DNA from: Polaribacter sp. IC073
Lineage (GTDB): Bacteria; Bacteroidota; Bacteroidia; Flavobacteriales; Flavobacteriaceae
Direction: 5' to 3'
NCBI RefSeq assembly: GCF_007997075.1
Contig: NZ_VORS01000008.1
Location: forward strand, 1 to 64,000
DNA length: 64,000 nucleotides
Shown here: piece by piece, positions 54,885 through 63,556 of the stretch
Numbering within the stretch: the stretch's first letter is position 1
Layout of the letters: each line of letters opens with the position of its first letter
Translations under genes and position numbers: made by a program
Notes under the pieces: model-generated
Databases searched by the model: none
Seen by the model: the letters and a program-made list of their open reading frames with translations, nothing else
What the model was told of the DNA's origin: nothing

Positions 54885-57080
54885 TTGTTTAATAAACTAT
54901 CGCTAAAATCATTGCCTATGAATGTAGTTGTAAATAAAAAATGGTTTTCGGTGTTCTTTTTTATAGTTTTATTTTTTGGTAACGCTTTTTCACAGCAATC
55001 AGAAACACACCAGCTTAGTAAAAATGTGGCCGCTTATTTTTTGGCAGAAAACCCATCAACGCTCAAGCAAAAATTGAAAGATGTTACTTGGGACAAGAAT
55101 AATGGCGATGAAATTTATGTAGAATTATATCAAAGAAAAAAACCAAGCACTACTTCATTAGAGAAAATTTTAAAAGATTTTAAGGTTGATGGTACTTGGA
55201 CAGATATTGATTATACCGATATAAAAGCATCTGGTTGGCAACTTAAAAATCATGTAGATAGAATACTCCTAGTTACTAAAGAATATTTACGTGAAAACTC
55301 TAAATATTACAAAGACCAACGTTTAAAAAAGCTAATTCATCAAGGTTTAGGATATTGGTTTAAGAATATGCCTCAAAATGATAATTGGTGGTACAATGAA
55401 ATCGGAATTCCGAAATCTTTTGGACCAATTCTAATTATGATGAGAAATGAACTCAGCAAACAAGAATACAATGATGGTCTAAAAGTAATGCGTCAAGCAA
55501 ATTTTGGAAGAACAGGACAAAACAAGGTTTGGCAAGCTTGTAATGTGTTCTATAAAGCCTTGTTAACCGATAATGAAAAATTAGCGCAACAAGCAAGAGA
55601 TACCATTGTTTCAGAAATAAAAATTTCTAAATCAGAAGGAATAAAAACAGATTTTAGCTTTCATCAACATGGGCCACAACAACAATTTGGAAATTATGGA
55701 TTGGCTTTTTTTACAACACAAACTTCTTATGCTGCTATTTTTGCAAATACCAGTTTTCAATTAGATACAGATAAAATAGCCATTTTAAGAAATCTTTTTA
55801 ACCAAGGTTTTAATCAACTTACTTGGCAAGGTTACTTTGATATCAATTCTTTAGGAAGACAATTTTTTAAACATTCGCAAGAACTAAAAGCGTTGGCAAT
55901 TGGGTTTGCAGCTGTAGATTTAATAAAGGTAGATGCAAATAATAAAAACAGCTATCAGCAATTTATCAATCGTAATTTTTCTGAGATCAGCGAATCAAAC
56001 TTAACAGGAATTACAAACTATTTTACTTCAGACATGATGGTGTATCGTTCTAAAGATTGGTACAGCAGTATAAAAATGTCATCCAAAAGAGTTATTGGTG
56101 CAGAAGCAGGAAATAACGAGAATTTAAAAGGATATTATTTAGCCGATGGTGCTTGTTATATTTCGGTTACTGGAAAAGAATATGATGATATTTTCCCTTT
56201 GTGGAATTGGAGAAACTTACCAGGAGTAACTTCTTTTGAAAGTGATACACCTTTAAAAGTATTGCCTTGGTCGGGTTATAGAAATAATGCTGATTTTACA
56301 GGCGGAATCTCAAATGGCTTGAATGGTATTATGGCATTTGAACTGAACAGAGATTCGCTAACTGCAAAAAAATCATATTTCTTTTTAAACAATCAATTAA
56401 TTTGTTTGGGAGCAGGAATTACAACTTTAAATACAGATGCAGTAACTACTACTTTAAATCAAACTTGGCTAAAAGGTGCTGTAAATTATTTTACTGATAC
56501 TGTAAAAACGCTAAAACCAGCATCTGAAATCACCAATCAAAAGGTAAATTGGGTGTATCATAATAATAGTACTTATATTCCATTAGAAAATACAACACTA
56601 AATATATCAAACAAAACACATACTGGAAGTTGGCATGAAATCATTGCAAAATATCCAAATGATATAATTTCAGGGAAAATATTTACCATAAAAGTTACAC
56701 CAGAAATAAAGCCACAAAATTCGAAATATGCGTATGCAATTTTTCCAAATTTTAAACCTCATAATAAAAAAGTAAAGCTAAATTTTGAAATTATTCAGAA
56801 TAACAACAAAGCACAAATTATAAAAAGTAAAGACAATAACGTGTTCTTAATGACGATTTATAAACCTTTAAAACAGCACATAAAAGGTTTGGGAAATTTA
56901 GAATTTAAACAGCCAGGATTGTATCAAATTGAAAAAATTGAGAAGCAATGGAAAATTACCTTGGCAGATTCAACTCAAAAATTAAACTCTATGGATATTA
57001 TTTTTAATGATAAAAACTATCATTTTAAAATGCCAAAAGATGTTTATAAAGGAAAATCGATTCATAGAATATTAGATTAA
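54885..57080 (+). CDS. PL8 chondroitin AC/hyaluronan lyase-like enzyme
   Basis: The protein has 731 residues as drawn; the ATG at 54918 gives a cleaner signal peptide (MNVVVNKKWFS to NAFSQ). It has the helical (about 40-370) and beta (about 380-720) domains of PL8. Catalytic spacing matches chondroitin AC lyase: His262 and Tyr271 (nine apart, FHQHGPQQQFGNYG), Arg325 in NSLGRQF (63 after the histidine) and a Glu near 407 in GAEAGNNENLKG. NNWWYNEIGIPKS supplies the conserved asparagine. At ~700 residues it is of the AC/hyaluronan/xanthan type, unlike the two ABC-like PL8 proteins of this locus. Confidence 0.9.
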   Translation: MFNKLSLKSLPMNVVVNKKWFSVFFFIVLFFGNAFSQQSETHQLSKNVAAYFLAENPSTLKQKLKDVTWDKNNGDEIYVELYQRKKPSTTSLEKILKDFKVDGTWTDIDYTDIKASGWQLKNHVDRILLVTKEYLRENSKYYKDQRLKKLIHQGLGYWFKNMPQNDNWWYNEIGIPKSFGPILIMMRNELSKQEYNDGLKVMRQANFGRTGQNKVWQACNVFYKALLTDNEKLAQQARDTIVSEIKISKSEGIKTDFSFHQHGPQQQFGNYGLAFFTTQTSYAAIFANTSFQLDTDKIAILRNLFNQGFNQLTWQGYFDINSLGRQFFKHSQELKALAIGFAAVDLIKVDANNKNSYQQFINRNFSEISESNLTGITNYFTSDMMVYRSKDWYSSIKMSSKRVIGAEAGNNENLKGYYLADGACYISVTGKEYDDIFPLWNWRNLPGVTSFESDTPLKVLPWSGYRNNADFTGGISNGLNGIMAFELNRDSLTAKKSYFFLNNQLICLGAGITTLNTDAVTTTLNQTWLKGAVNYFTDTVKTLKPASEITNQKVNWVYHNNSTYIPLENTTLNISNKTHTGSWHEIIAKYPNDIISGKIFTIKVTPEIKPQNSKYAYAIFPNFKPHNKKVKLNFEIIQNNNKAQIIKSKDNNVFLMTIYKPLKQHIKGLGNLEFKQPGLYQIEKIEKQWKITLADSTQKLNSMDIIFNDKNYHFKMPKDVYKGKSIHRILD

Positions 57081-57101
57081 TAAAAAAATAGCTTTGGTAA
57101 A

Positions 57102-58574
57102 ATGATAAAACAATTTAAGACATACAATAGAAAGCTACTTATACTTTTTTCTATGATTTCTATTTTCATATATTCTTGTCAACAAAATGAGAAAATAAAA
57201 TCTGTTCCAAAAATTGCCTCGTCAAAAGTAAACAAACCTAACATCGTCTTAATTTTAACAGACCAACACCAAGCAAAAGCATTAAGTATTGCTGGTAATT
57301 TTGATGTAAAAACACCTAATTTAGACAAGCTAGCAAAAACAGGAACTCGTTTTACAAATGCCTATGTTACCTTTCCACTTTGTAGCCCTTCACGTTCTAG
57401 TATTTTTACAGGAAAATTACCACACGAAATTGGTGTGAATTCTAATGAAGATAAAACAATCAATACAGCGCTTAAAAATAAAAATTTAGCACATACCTTA
57501 ACAAAAGCAGGATATCATGCAGCTTATGGTGGAAAATGGCATGCGCCAGAGGTGGAGCTACCAAGCAATAGTGGTTTTGAGAAAATAGCGGAGTTTGATG
57601 ATATTCCTTTGGCAGAAAAATCTATTGAGTATTTAAAATCGAGAAAAGACAATCCACAACCTTTCTTTTTGGTAGCTTCTTTCGATAATCCTCATAGCAT
57701 TTGCGAGTGGGCAAGAAATCAACCATTACCGTATGGTAATATTCCAAAAGTTTCTTTGGATAAAACGCCTGAATTACCCATAAATTTTGAAAAGTCAAAC
57801 ACGTTTCCAGAAGCTTTAGAAATAGAACAAACAGCAAATAAAAAAGTATATCCTACTCAAAATTTCACCAAAGAAGATTGGCGAAAATACAGGTATACCT
57901 ATTATCAATTAGTTGAAAAAGTAGATGCAGAGATTGGTAAAATAATTGATGCGATAGAAGCTTTAGGCTTGAGAGAGAGTACCATCATTATTTTTACAAG
58001 CGATCATGGAGATGGAAATGCTTCTCATGGCTGGAATCAGAAAACGGCGTTGTTTCAAGAAAGTATCAATGTGCCTTTTATTATCAGTTATAAAGACGAA
58101 AACTCATCCGAAGGAAAAATAAATACGTCTCTAATTTCAAGCGGATTAGACTTATTTCCAACTATTTTAGATTTTGCAGAAATTGAAATTCCGAAAGAAC
58201 TATTAGGGAAATCCATCAAACCAACCATCAACAATCCACAACATAATTTTGAAAGAGATTTTGTGGTTACCGAAACAAAATTTGCAGGAAAACAAGCCTA
58301 CGGAACTACAGGAAGAGCGTTAATCGGTAAGGAATACAAGTATGTTTTATACAGTTGGGGTAAAAACAGAGAACAATTTTTCGATTTACAAAAAGACCCA
58401 TTAGAAATGATTAATTTAGTTGCATCCCAAAAATACCTACCTGAACTAGATCAATATCGAAAAAAATTAATAGATTGGTGCATTAAAACAAACGATACTA
58501 AATTTTTAAGAAAGATTATTTTACCAAGTAACAGCAAAATGTCGTCAAGTAAATTGTTTGACAAACCCTATTAA
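57102..58574 (+). CDS. S1 family sulfatase
   Basis: A 490-residue lipoprotein (signal ending IYSC). Motifs: ILTDQHQ metal site, LCSPSRSSIFTGKLP with Cys94 as formylglycine precursor, GGKWHAPE, and FTSDHGDGNASHGW. The DGNASHGW variant and the DQHQ start differ from the sulfatase at 42699, so it probably takes another position of sulfate. It is 21 bases after the AC-like lyase and 23 bases before the third sulfatase, forming a lyase-sulfatase-sulfatase run. Confidence 0.93.
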   Translation: MIKQFKTYNRKLLILFSMISIFIYSCQQNEKIKSVPKIASSKVNKPNIVLILTDQHQAKALSIAGNFDVKTPNLDKLAKTGTRFTNAYVTFPLCSPSRSSIFTGKLPHEIGVNSNEDKTINTALKNKNLAHTLTKAGYHAAYGGKWHAPEVELPSNSGFEKIAEFDDIPLAEKSIEYLKSRKDNPQPFFLVASFDNPHSICEWARNQPLPYGNIPKVSLDKTPELPINFEKSNTFPEALEIEQTANKKVYPTQNFTKEDWRKYRYTYYQLVEKVDAEIGKIIDAIEALGLRESTIIIFTSDHGDGNASHGWNQKTALFQESINVPFIISYKDENSSEGKINTSLISSGLDLFPTILDFAEIEIPKELLGKSIKPTINNPQHNFERDFVVTETKFAGKQAYGTTGRALIGKEYKYVLYSWGKNREQFFDLQKDPLEMINLVASQKYLPELDQYRKKLIDWCIKTNDTKFLRKIILPSNSKMSSSKLFDKPY

Positions 58575-58597
58575 AATTACTATTAATCAGATAAATT

Positions 58598-60181
58598 ATG
58601 ACTTTAAAAAACAGCACTTTCTTAGTGTACATCTTAACTACTTTTGCAATAATTAGTTGTAAAAACAAGACATCAGAAGAAAACACAGCTACAAAAAAAA
58701 ACCAAAAACCAAACATTGTTTTTATTTATACAGACGATTTGGGTTATGGAGATGTTAGTGCGTATGGCGCAACAGAAGTTAAAACGCCAGCTATTGATAA
58801 ATTAGCAGAAGAAGGTATTTTATTTGATAATGCGTATGCAACGGCAGCAACTTGTACGCCCTCTAGATATTCTTTATTAACAGGAAATTATGCATGGCGA
58901 AAAAAAGGAACTGGCGTTGCCAATGGAGATGCAGGCCTATTAATTGATACAAAAAGCACCACGTTACCAGGTGTTTTACAAGCTGCAGGGTATACAACAG
59001 GAATTGTTGGGAAATGGCATTTAGGTTTAGGGGATAAAACGGGTCCAAAATGGAACGATAAAATTAGTCCTGGTCCTTTAGAAATTGGTTTCGATTATTC
59101 GTATTTAATTCCTGCAACTGGAGATAGAGTTCCGTGTGTTTTTGTAGAAAATCATCATATTGTAAATCTAGATCCTAATGATCCTGTAACTGTAAATTAT
59201 CAAAATAAAATTGGCGATTGGCCAACAGGAAAGGAAAATCCTGAGTTGTTAACCATGAAACCCTCTCAAGGTCATAACAACACTATTGTAAACGGGGTGA
59301 GTAGAATTGGATATATGACTGGTGGAAAAGCAGCTTTGTGGGATGATGAAACGATACCAATGGAATTGGTTGATAAATCTAAAAAATTCATCAATTCAAA
59401 TAAAGACAAACCTTTCTTTTTGTTGCTTTCTACTCATGATATTCACGTGCCAAGAATTGCGAATAAAATGTTTCAAGGGAAAAGTGGTTTAGGCCCAAGA
59501 GGAGATGTTATTTTACAATTAGATTGGACGGTAAACGAGATTGTAAAGACTTTAAAAGAACAAAATTTATTAGACAATACCATTATTGTTTTTTCTAGTG
59601 ATAATGGCCCCGTTATAGATGATGGCTATCAAGATCAAGCAAAAGAATTGTTAGGAACTCATAAGCCAACAGCAGGTTTACGTGGCGGAAAGTACAGTGC
59701 ATACAACGGTGGAACTAAAATACCTTTAATTATTCGTTGGCCAAACGGAAAAGGCAAAGGAACTGTTTCGAATGCGTTGGTTAGTCAGGTAGATTTTTTA
59801 AGTTCTTTTGCAGCGTTAACAGGTGTCGGAAAAGTAAAAGAAGATGTAATTGATAGTCAGAATGCTTTAGATGTTTTTTTAGGAGATAATAGAACCGGAA
59901 GAACCTCTATAGTACAAGAAAGTTTTATGGGACCCGTTTCTTATTTAGAAGGAGATTGGAAATTTATTGCCCCATTAGACGGACCAAAATTAGTGCCTTG
60001 GGGACCAATTATTGAAACTGGTTTTAAAACAGAACCACAATTATTCAATATTAAAAAGGACCCTAACGAACAAGAAAATGTAGCTTCAAACTATCCAGGA
60101 AAAGTAAAAGATTTAAGCGATAAGTTATCAAATATAAAGAAAGATGGTTTTACGAATCAGCATGAAGTAAATTTAAATTAA
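58598..60181 (+). CDS. S1 family sulfatase (arylsulfatase-like)
   Basis: The 527-residue protein has a lipoprotein signal (FAIISC) and the motifs YTDDLGYGDVSAYG, TCTPSRYSLLTGNYAWR (Cys86 to formylglycine), GKWHLGLG and FSSDNGPVIDDGY. TDDLGYGD and SDNGP are the classical arylsulfatase A-type signatures, whereas the other two sulfatases of the locus have DQ and SDHG variants. It is the last enzyme of the long rightward gene train; a palindrome and a terminator follow it. Confidence 0.94.
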   Translation: MTLKNSTFLVYILTTFAIISCKNKTSEENTATKKNQKPNIVFIYTDDLGYGDVSAYGATEVKTPAIDKLAEEGILFDNAYATAATCTPSRYSLLTGNYAWRKKGTGVANGDAGLLIDTKSTTLPGVLQAAGYTTGIVGKWHLGLGDKTGPKWNDKISPGPLEIGFDYSYLIPATGDRVPCVFVENHHIVNLDPNDPVTVNYQNKIGDWPTGKENPELLTMKPSQGHNNTIVNGVSRIGYMTGGKAALWDDETIPMELVDKSKKFINSNKDKPFFLLLSTHDIHVPRIANKMFQGKSGLGPRGDVILQLDWTVNEIVKTLKEQNLLDNTIIVFSSDNGPVIDDGYQDQAKELLGTHKPTAGLRGGKYSAYNGGTKIPLIIRWPNGKGKGTVSNALVSQVDFLSSFAALTGVGKVKEDVIDSQNALDVFLGDNRTGRTSIVQESFMGPVSYLEGDWKFIAPLDGPKLVPWGPIIETGFKTEPQLFNIKKDPNEQENVASNYPGKVKDLSDKLSNIKKDGFTNQHEVNLN

Positions 60182-60212
60182 AAATAGTTCAAGTTAATAG
60201 CATTCAGAATAT

Positions 60213-60244
60213 TACTTACAATCAAAATATTTTGATTGTAAGTA
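60213..60244. promoter_or_regulatory. 32-bp perfect palindrome after the last sulfatase
   Basis: TACTTACAATCAAAAT is followed directly by its reverse complement. There is no T-run on either side, so it is not a good terminator. Its outer half-sites ACAATC and GATTGT are the same as in the kdu operator at 24279, but separated by ten extra base pairs. It may be an operator or a cruciform-type repeat. Confidence 0.45.
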
Positions 60245-60266
60245 TCTAGCGAATTCAACGAGGAGA

Positions 60267-60304
60267 AATCTCATCATAATAATTCTATTTGATGAGGTTT
60301 TTTT
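60267..60304 (+). terminator. Rho-independent terminator
   Basis: AATCTCATCA and TGATGAGGTT form a 10-bp stem with one wobble pair and a 13-base loop, followed by TTTTT. It ends the sulfatase transcript and separates it from the small lipoprotein gene. Confidence 0.75.
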
Positions 60305-60352
60305 CTACCGCAGAAATGACACTTTAGATTCAATGTCAATTATTTTATAATA

Positions 60353-61069
60353 ATGAACATTGGTCATTTAAAAATAAAATTTATGTTTAAAATAATTCGT
60401 TTATCAACTTTTGTATTGCTTCTTTTTTTCTTTGGATGCAATTCGTCGTCAGAAAAAATAAGCTATAAAGATGTTTTAAATACTTCTGAAAACTGGGTTG
60501 TAGAGCAACAACCAAAAGGAACATCTATCTTTAAAAATAATAAATTAGAAATTATTGATGCAAAGGGGTGTAGTATTTGGTTTAAAAATAAATTAGAAGG
60601 AAACATTAAAATTGAATATGATGTTACCATTATTGATGAAGGTGGAGAATATGATCGGGTTTCAGACATGAACTGTCTTTGGATGGCAAACGATCCTAAA
60701 AATTTAGATGATTTCTTTGCAAACTCAAAAAATAGAGCGGGTCATTTTCCTAATTATCATCATTTTACTGCCTACTATGTTGGTTATGGTGGGCATCATA
60801 ATACAAAAACAAGATTCAGAAGATATAATGGAAATGTGAACAGACCGTTATTGGCAGAGCACGATTTGTCTGATAAAAAATTTATGATTACTGCTAATAA
60901 AAAAATGCATATCGAAATTGTGGTAAGAGATAACTTTACAAGTTATGCTAGAGATGGAGAAATTATCTATAAAGTAAATGACTCTGATGCTTATAAAACT
61001 GGCTATTTCGGATTTAGAACGGTGAACAATCACATGTTAATTGAAGACTTTAAGGTGATTCAACTCTAG
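60353..61069 (+). CDS. DUF6250/DUF1961-like lipoprotein
   Basis: The protein has 238 residues as drawn. An ATG at 60383 gives a typical lipoprotein signal (MFKIIRLSTFVLL to FFGC) and is the better start. The body looks like a concanavalin-type jelly-roll: CSIWFKNKLEGNIKIEYDV, EYDRVSDMNCLWMANDP, YYVGYGGHHNTKTRFRRYNG and a terminal GYFGFRTVNNHMLIEDFKV. I place it near DUF6250/DUF1961 from memory. Such proteins are common in PULs; their action is not settled to my knowledge. It has its own unit between a terminator and the AraC gene. Confidence 0.6.
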   Translation: MNIGHLKIKFMFKIIRLSTFVLLLFFFGCNSSSEKISYKDVLNTSENWVVEQQPKGTSIFKNNKLEIIDAKGCSIWFKNKLEGNIKIEYDVTIIDEGGEYDRVSDMNCLWMANDPKNLDDFFANSKNRAGHFPNYHHFTAYYVGYGGHHNTKTRFRRYNGNVNRPLLAEHDLSDKKFMITANKKMHIEIVVRDNFTSYARDGEIIYKVNDSDAYKTGYFGFRTVNNHMLIEDFKVIQL

Positions 61070-61207
61070 TTAATGAATGGTTTTGGTTCTGAACGTAATT
61101 ATATAAAGTATCGCTAAATATTTGTTATAATTTGTTTATTATTTTCTAATAATACTTTTTTTGCATCTTAGCCTTTGTATTCATAAAAAAGTGCTATTTT
61201 AATAGCG

Positions 61208-62077
61208 ATGAAATTACACTTATTAGATCGTAGTAATACAACAGCTTCTATTTTCGTAAGAAAAAATAGCTATGCTAATTTTCTAAAAATTTGGCATTAC
61301 CACCCAGAATTAGAATTGGTAACAGTTTTAAAAAGTAAGGGCACAAGATTTATTGGAGATAGTATCAAAAAGTTTCAACCCAAAGATGTTGTATTAATTG
61401 GTAAAAACTTGCCTCACATGTGGTTGAACGACCCAAAGTATTTTAATGAAAATAGCACGTTAAAAGCAGCAGCAATTTCTATTCATTTTAAGGAAGATTT
61501 TTTAGGAAATACTTTTCTACAGTTACCAGAAATAAAACCTATTGTGGCACTTTTTAAGAAAGCAGAACAAGGCATTCAGTTTAAGAATGTTCCAAAATCT
61601 TTACGTCAGGCGATTGTAACCTTAAATTCTGAAACAGATTTTAATAAAACACATCAATTTATAGGAATATTGCACCAGTTGGCTTTACACGATGATTTTA
61701 AATTATTGGCAAGTGCTGGTTATGTATCATCATTAAAACTAGAAGAATCGAAACTATCAAACAAAGTGATTGCTTATATTTTTAAGAATTTTAATAATGA
61801 TATTAATCTTATAACTGTTGCAGATATTGCCAACATGAATCCATCAGCATTTAGCAGGTCTTTTAAACGCGTGCATCGAAAAACATTTTCAAAATACGTG
61901 AATGAAATTCGGGTTGGATTTGCTTGTAAATTATTGCAAGAAAACGAATTAAATGTTGCTGCAGTTGCGTATGAATCTGGTTTTAATAATCTTTCAAATT
62001 TTAACAGACAGTTTAAAATAATAAAGAAAATGTCACCTTCAGGGTATGTCAAAAAACATAGTAATTATACAAAATAA
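61208..62077 (+). CDS. AraC-family transcriptional regulator
   Basis: A 289-residue regulator with an N-terminal cupin-type sensor (HYHPELELVTVLKSKGTRFIGD, VVLIGKNLPHMW) and a C-terminal double HTH (about 190-285, LITVADIANMNPSAFSRSFK and VAYESGFNNLSNFNRQFK). It is separate from the HTCS. Directly downstream, after a clear promoter, are L-fuconate dehydratase and a dehydrogenase gene, so control of fucose catabolism is the likely job, with a sugar or sugar-acid effector (inferred). Confidence 0.92.
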   Translation: MKLHLLDRSNTTASIFVRKNSYANFLKIWHYHPELELVTVLKSKGTRFIGDSIKKFQPKDVVLIGKNLPHMWLNDPKYFNENSTLKAAAISIHFKEDFLGNTFLQLPEIKPIVALFKKAEQGIQFKNVPKSLRQAIVTLNSETDFNKTHQFIGILHQLALHDDFKLLASAGYVSSLKLEESKLSNKVIAYIFKNFNNDINLITVADIANMNPSAFSRSFKRVHRKTFSKYVNEIRVGFACKLLQENELNVAAVAYESGFNNLSNFNRQFKIIKKMSPSGYVKKHSNYTK

Positions 62078-62131
62078 GTTATAATAATAAGTTAAGTGCA
62101 AAAATAGTATTAGTTTAGGTGGAATATTTAG

Positions 62132-62162
62132 TTGACTTCATAGAATTCTTCTCATAGATTTG
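62132..62162 (+). promoter_or_regulatory. Predicted promoter of the fuconate dehydratase operon
   Basis: TTG (62132-62134) is followed after 20 bases by TAGATTTG (62155-62162), an exact TAnnTTTG. The leader of about 70 bases contains a small hairpin, AGGAA-ATCG-TTCCT. Confidence 0.65.
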
Positions 62163-62235
62163 TAAGGTTATGAAATGAGATGATAGGAAATCGTTCCTGA
62201 TTTTAAATAGTCTCTAAACCAATACCAATTTACAA

Positions 62236-63555
62236 ATGAAACAAACAATTACTATAACCGAAATTTTAACCAAAGATGTTCGTTTTCCAACGAGCGATTC
62301 TTTAGATGGTTCAGATGCTATGAACCCAGATCCAGATTATTCGGCAGCTTATGTCATTTTAAAAACGGATCATCCAGAATTTGAAGGTCACGGATTAACC
62401 TTTACTATTGGTAGAGGAAATGAACTATGTGTGGCTGCTATTGAATCACTTTCTCATTTATTAGTGGGAAAAACTTTAGAGTCTTTCACAGAAAATATGG
62501 GAGATTTTTGGAAGATGATTACAGGCGATAGTCAATTGCGATGGTTAGGACCAGAAAAAGGGGTTATTCATTTAGCAACGGGTGCGGTTGTAAATGCCGT
62601 TTGGGATTTATACGCTAAAGTTGAAGGGAAACCGCTTTGGAAGTTAATTGCAGACATGTCTCCAGAAGAATTTGTTAAATGTGTTGACTTTACCTACATC
62701 ACAGACGCAATTACGCCAAATGAAGCTTTAGAGCTTTTAAAAAATAATGAAGCTACAAAACAAGAACGTATCAACACTTTATTAGAAAGTGGATATCCTG
62801 CTTATACTACATCAGCTGGTTGGTTAGGTTATGGCGATGATAAAATGCGTAGATTATGCCAAGAAGCGAAAGCGGATGGTTTTAAGCACATGAAAATAAA
62901 AGTGGGATCTGATTTAAAAGATGATATGCGTCGTGCGCAAATTATTCGTGAAGAAATTGGAGACGATTTACAGTTGATGATGGATGCCAACCAGAAATGG
63001 GATGTAGATGAAGCGATAGAAAATATGGCATCACTTAAGAAATTTAATCCGTATTGGATTGAAGAACCTACAAGTCCAGACGATATTTTAGGACACGCAA
63101 AAATTGCAAGAGCAGTAGCACCTATAAAAGTTGCTACCGGAGAACATTGCCAGAATAGAGTAATGTTTAAGCAATTAATTATGGCAGATGCTTTACAAAT
63201 TTGCCAAATTGATAGTTGCAGAGTTGGTGGGGTAAATGAAATTATGGCTATTTTATTAATGGCTGCAAAATATAAAGTTCCAGTATGTCCGCATGCTGGT
63301 GGTGTTGGTTTGTGCGAATATGTGCAACATTTGTCTATGATCGATTATATCTGCGTAAGCGGAACAATGGAAGATAGAATTATTGAATATGTAGATCATT
63401 TACACGAACATTTCTTTGAACCAGTTGTCATTAAAAACGGTGCATACATGCCACCAAAACAACCAGGATATAGTATTACAATGAAACCAGCATCGTTGGA
63501 GAAATTCAGTTTTCCAAACGGAGAAGTTTGGACTAAAAAATCACAAAAAGCATAA
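62236..63555 (+). CDS. L-fuconate dehydratase (enolase superfamily)
   Basis: The 439-residue protein matches the length of FucD. N-terminal VRFPTSDSLDGSDAMNPDPDYSAAY is the family start (DVRFPTS, GSDAMNPDPDYS). Catalytic features: MKIKVGSD with lysines 220 and 222, MMDANQKW, WIEEPTSPDD, ATGEHCQNRV and the histidine in CPHAGGVGLCEYVQH. It dehydrates L-fuconate to 2-keto-3-deoxy-L-fuconate in the oxidative, non-phosphorylating fucose route. The upstream L-fucose dehydrogenase and lactonase are not in the window and may lie beyond base 64000. It overlaps no gene; the next SDR starts one base after its stop. Confidence 0.93.
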   Translation: MKQTITITEILTKDVRFPTSDSLDGSDAMNPDPDYSAAYVILKTDHPEFEGHGLTFTIGRGNELCVAAIESLSHLLVGKTLESFTENMGDFWKMITGDSQLRWLGPEKGVIHLATGAVVNAVWDLYAKVEGKPLWKLIADMSPEEFVKCVDFTYITDAITPNEALELLKNNEATKQERINTLLESGYPAYTTSAGWLGYGDDKMRRLCQEAKADGFKHMKIKVGSDLKDDMRRAQIIREEIGDDLQLMMDANQKWDVDEAIENMASLKKFNPYWIEEPTSPDDILGHAKIARAVAPIKVATGEHCQNRVMFKQLIMADALQICQIDSCRVGGVNEIMAILLMAAKYKVPVCPHAGGVGLCEYVQHLSMIDYICVSGTMEDRIIEYVDHLHEHFFEPVVIKNGAYMPPKQPGYSITMKPASLEKFSFPNGEVWTKKSQKA

Positions 63556-63556
63556 T

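Noticed and set aside
60213..60244. The 32-bp palindrome as the sulfatase terminator
   Set aside because: No T-run on either strand; a better terminator with T-run lies at 60267-60304.
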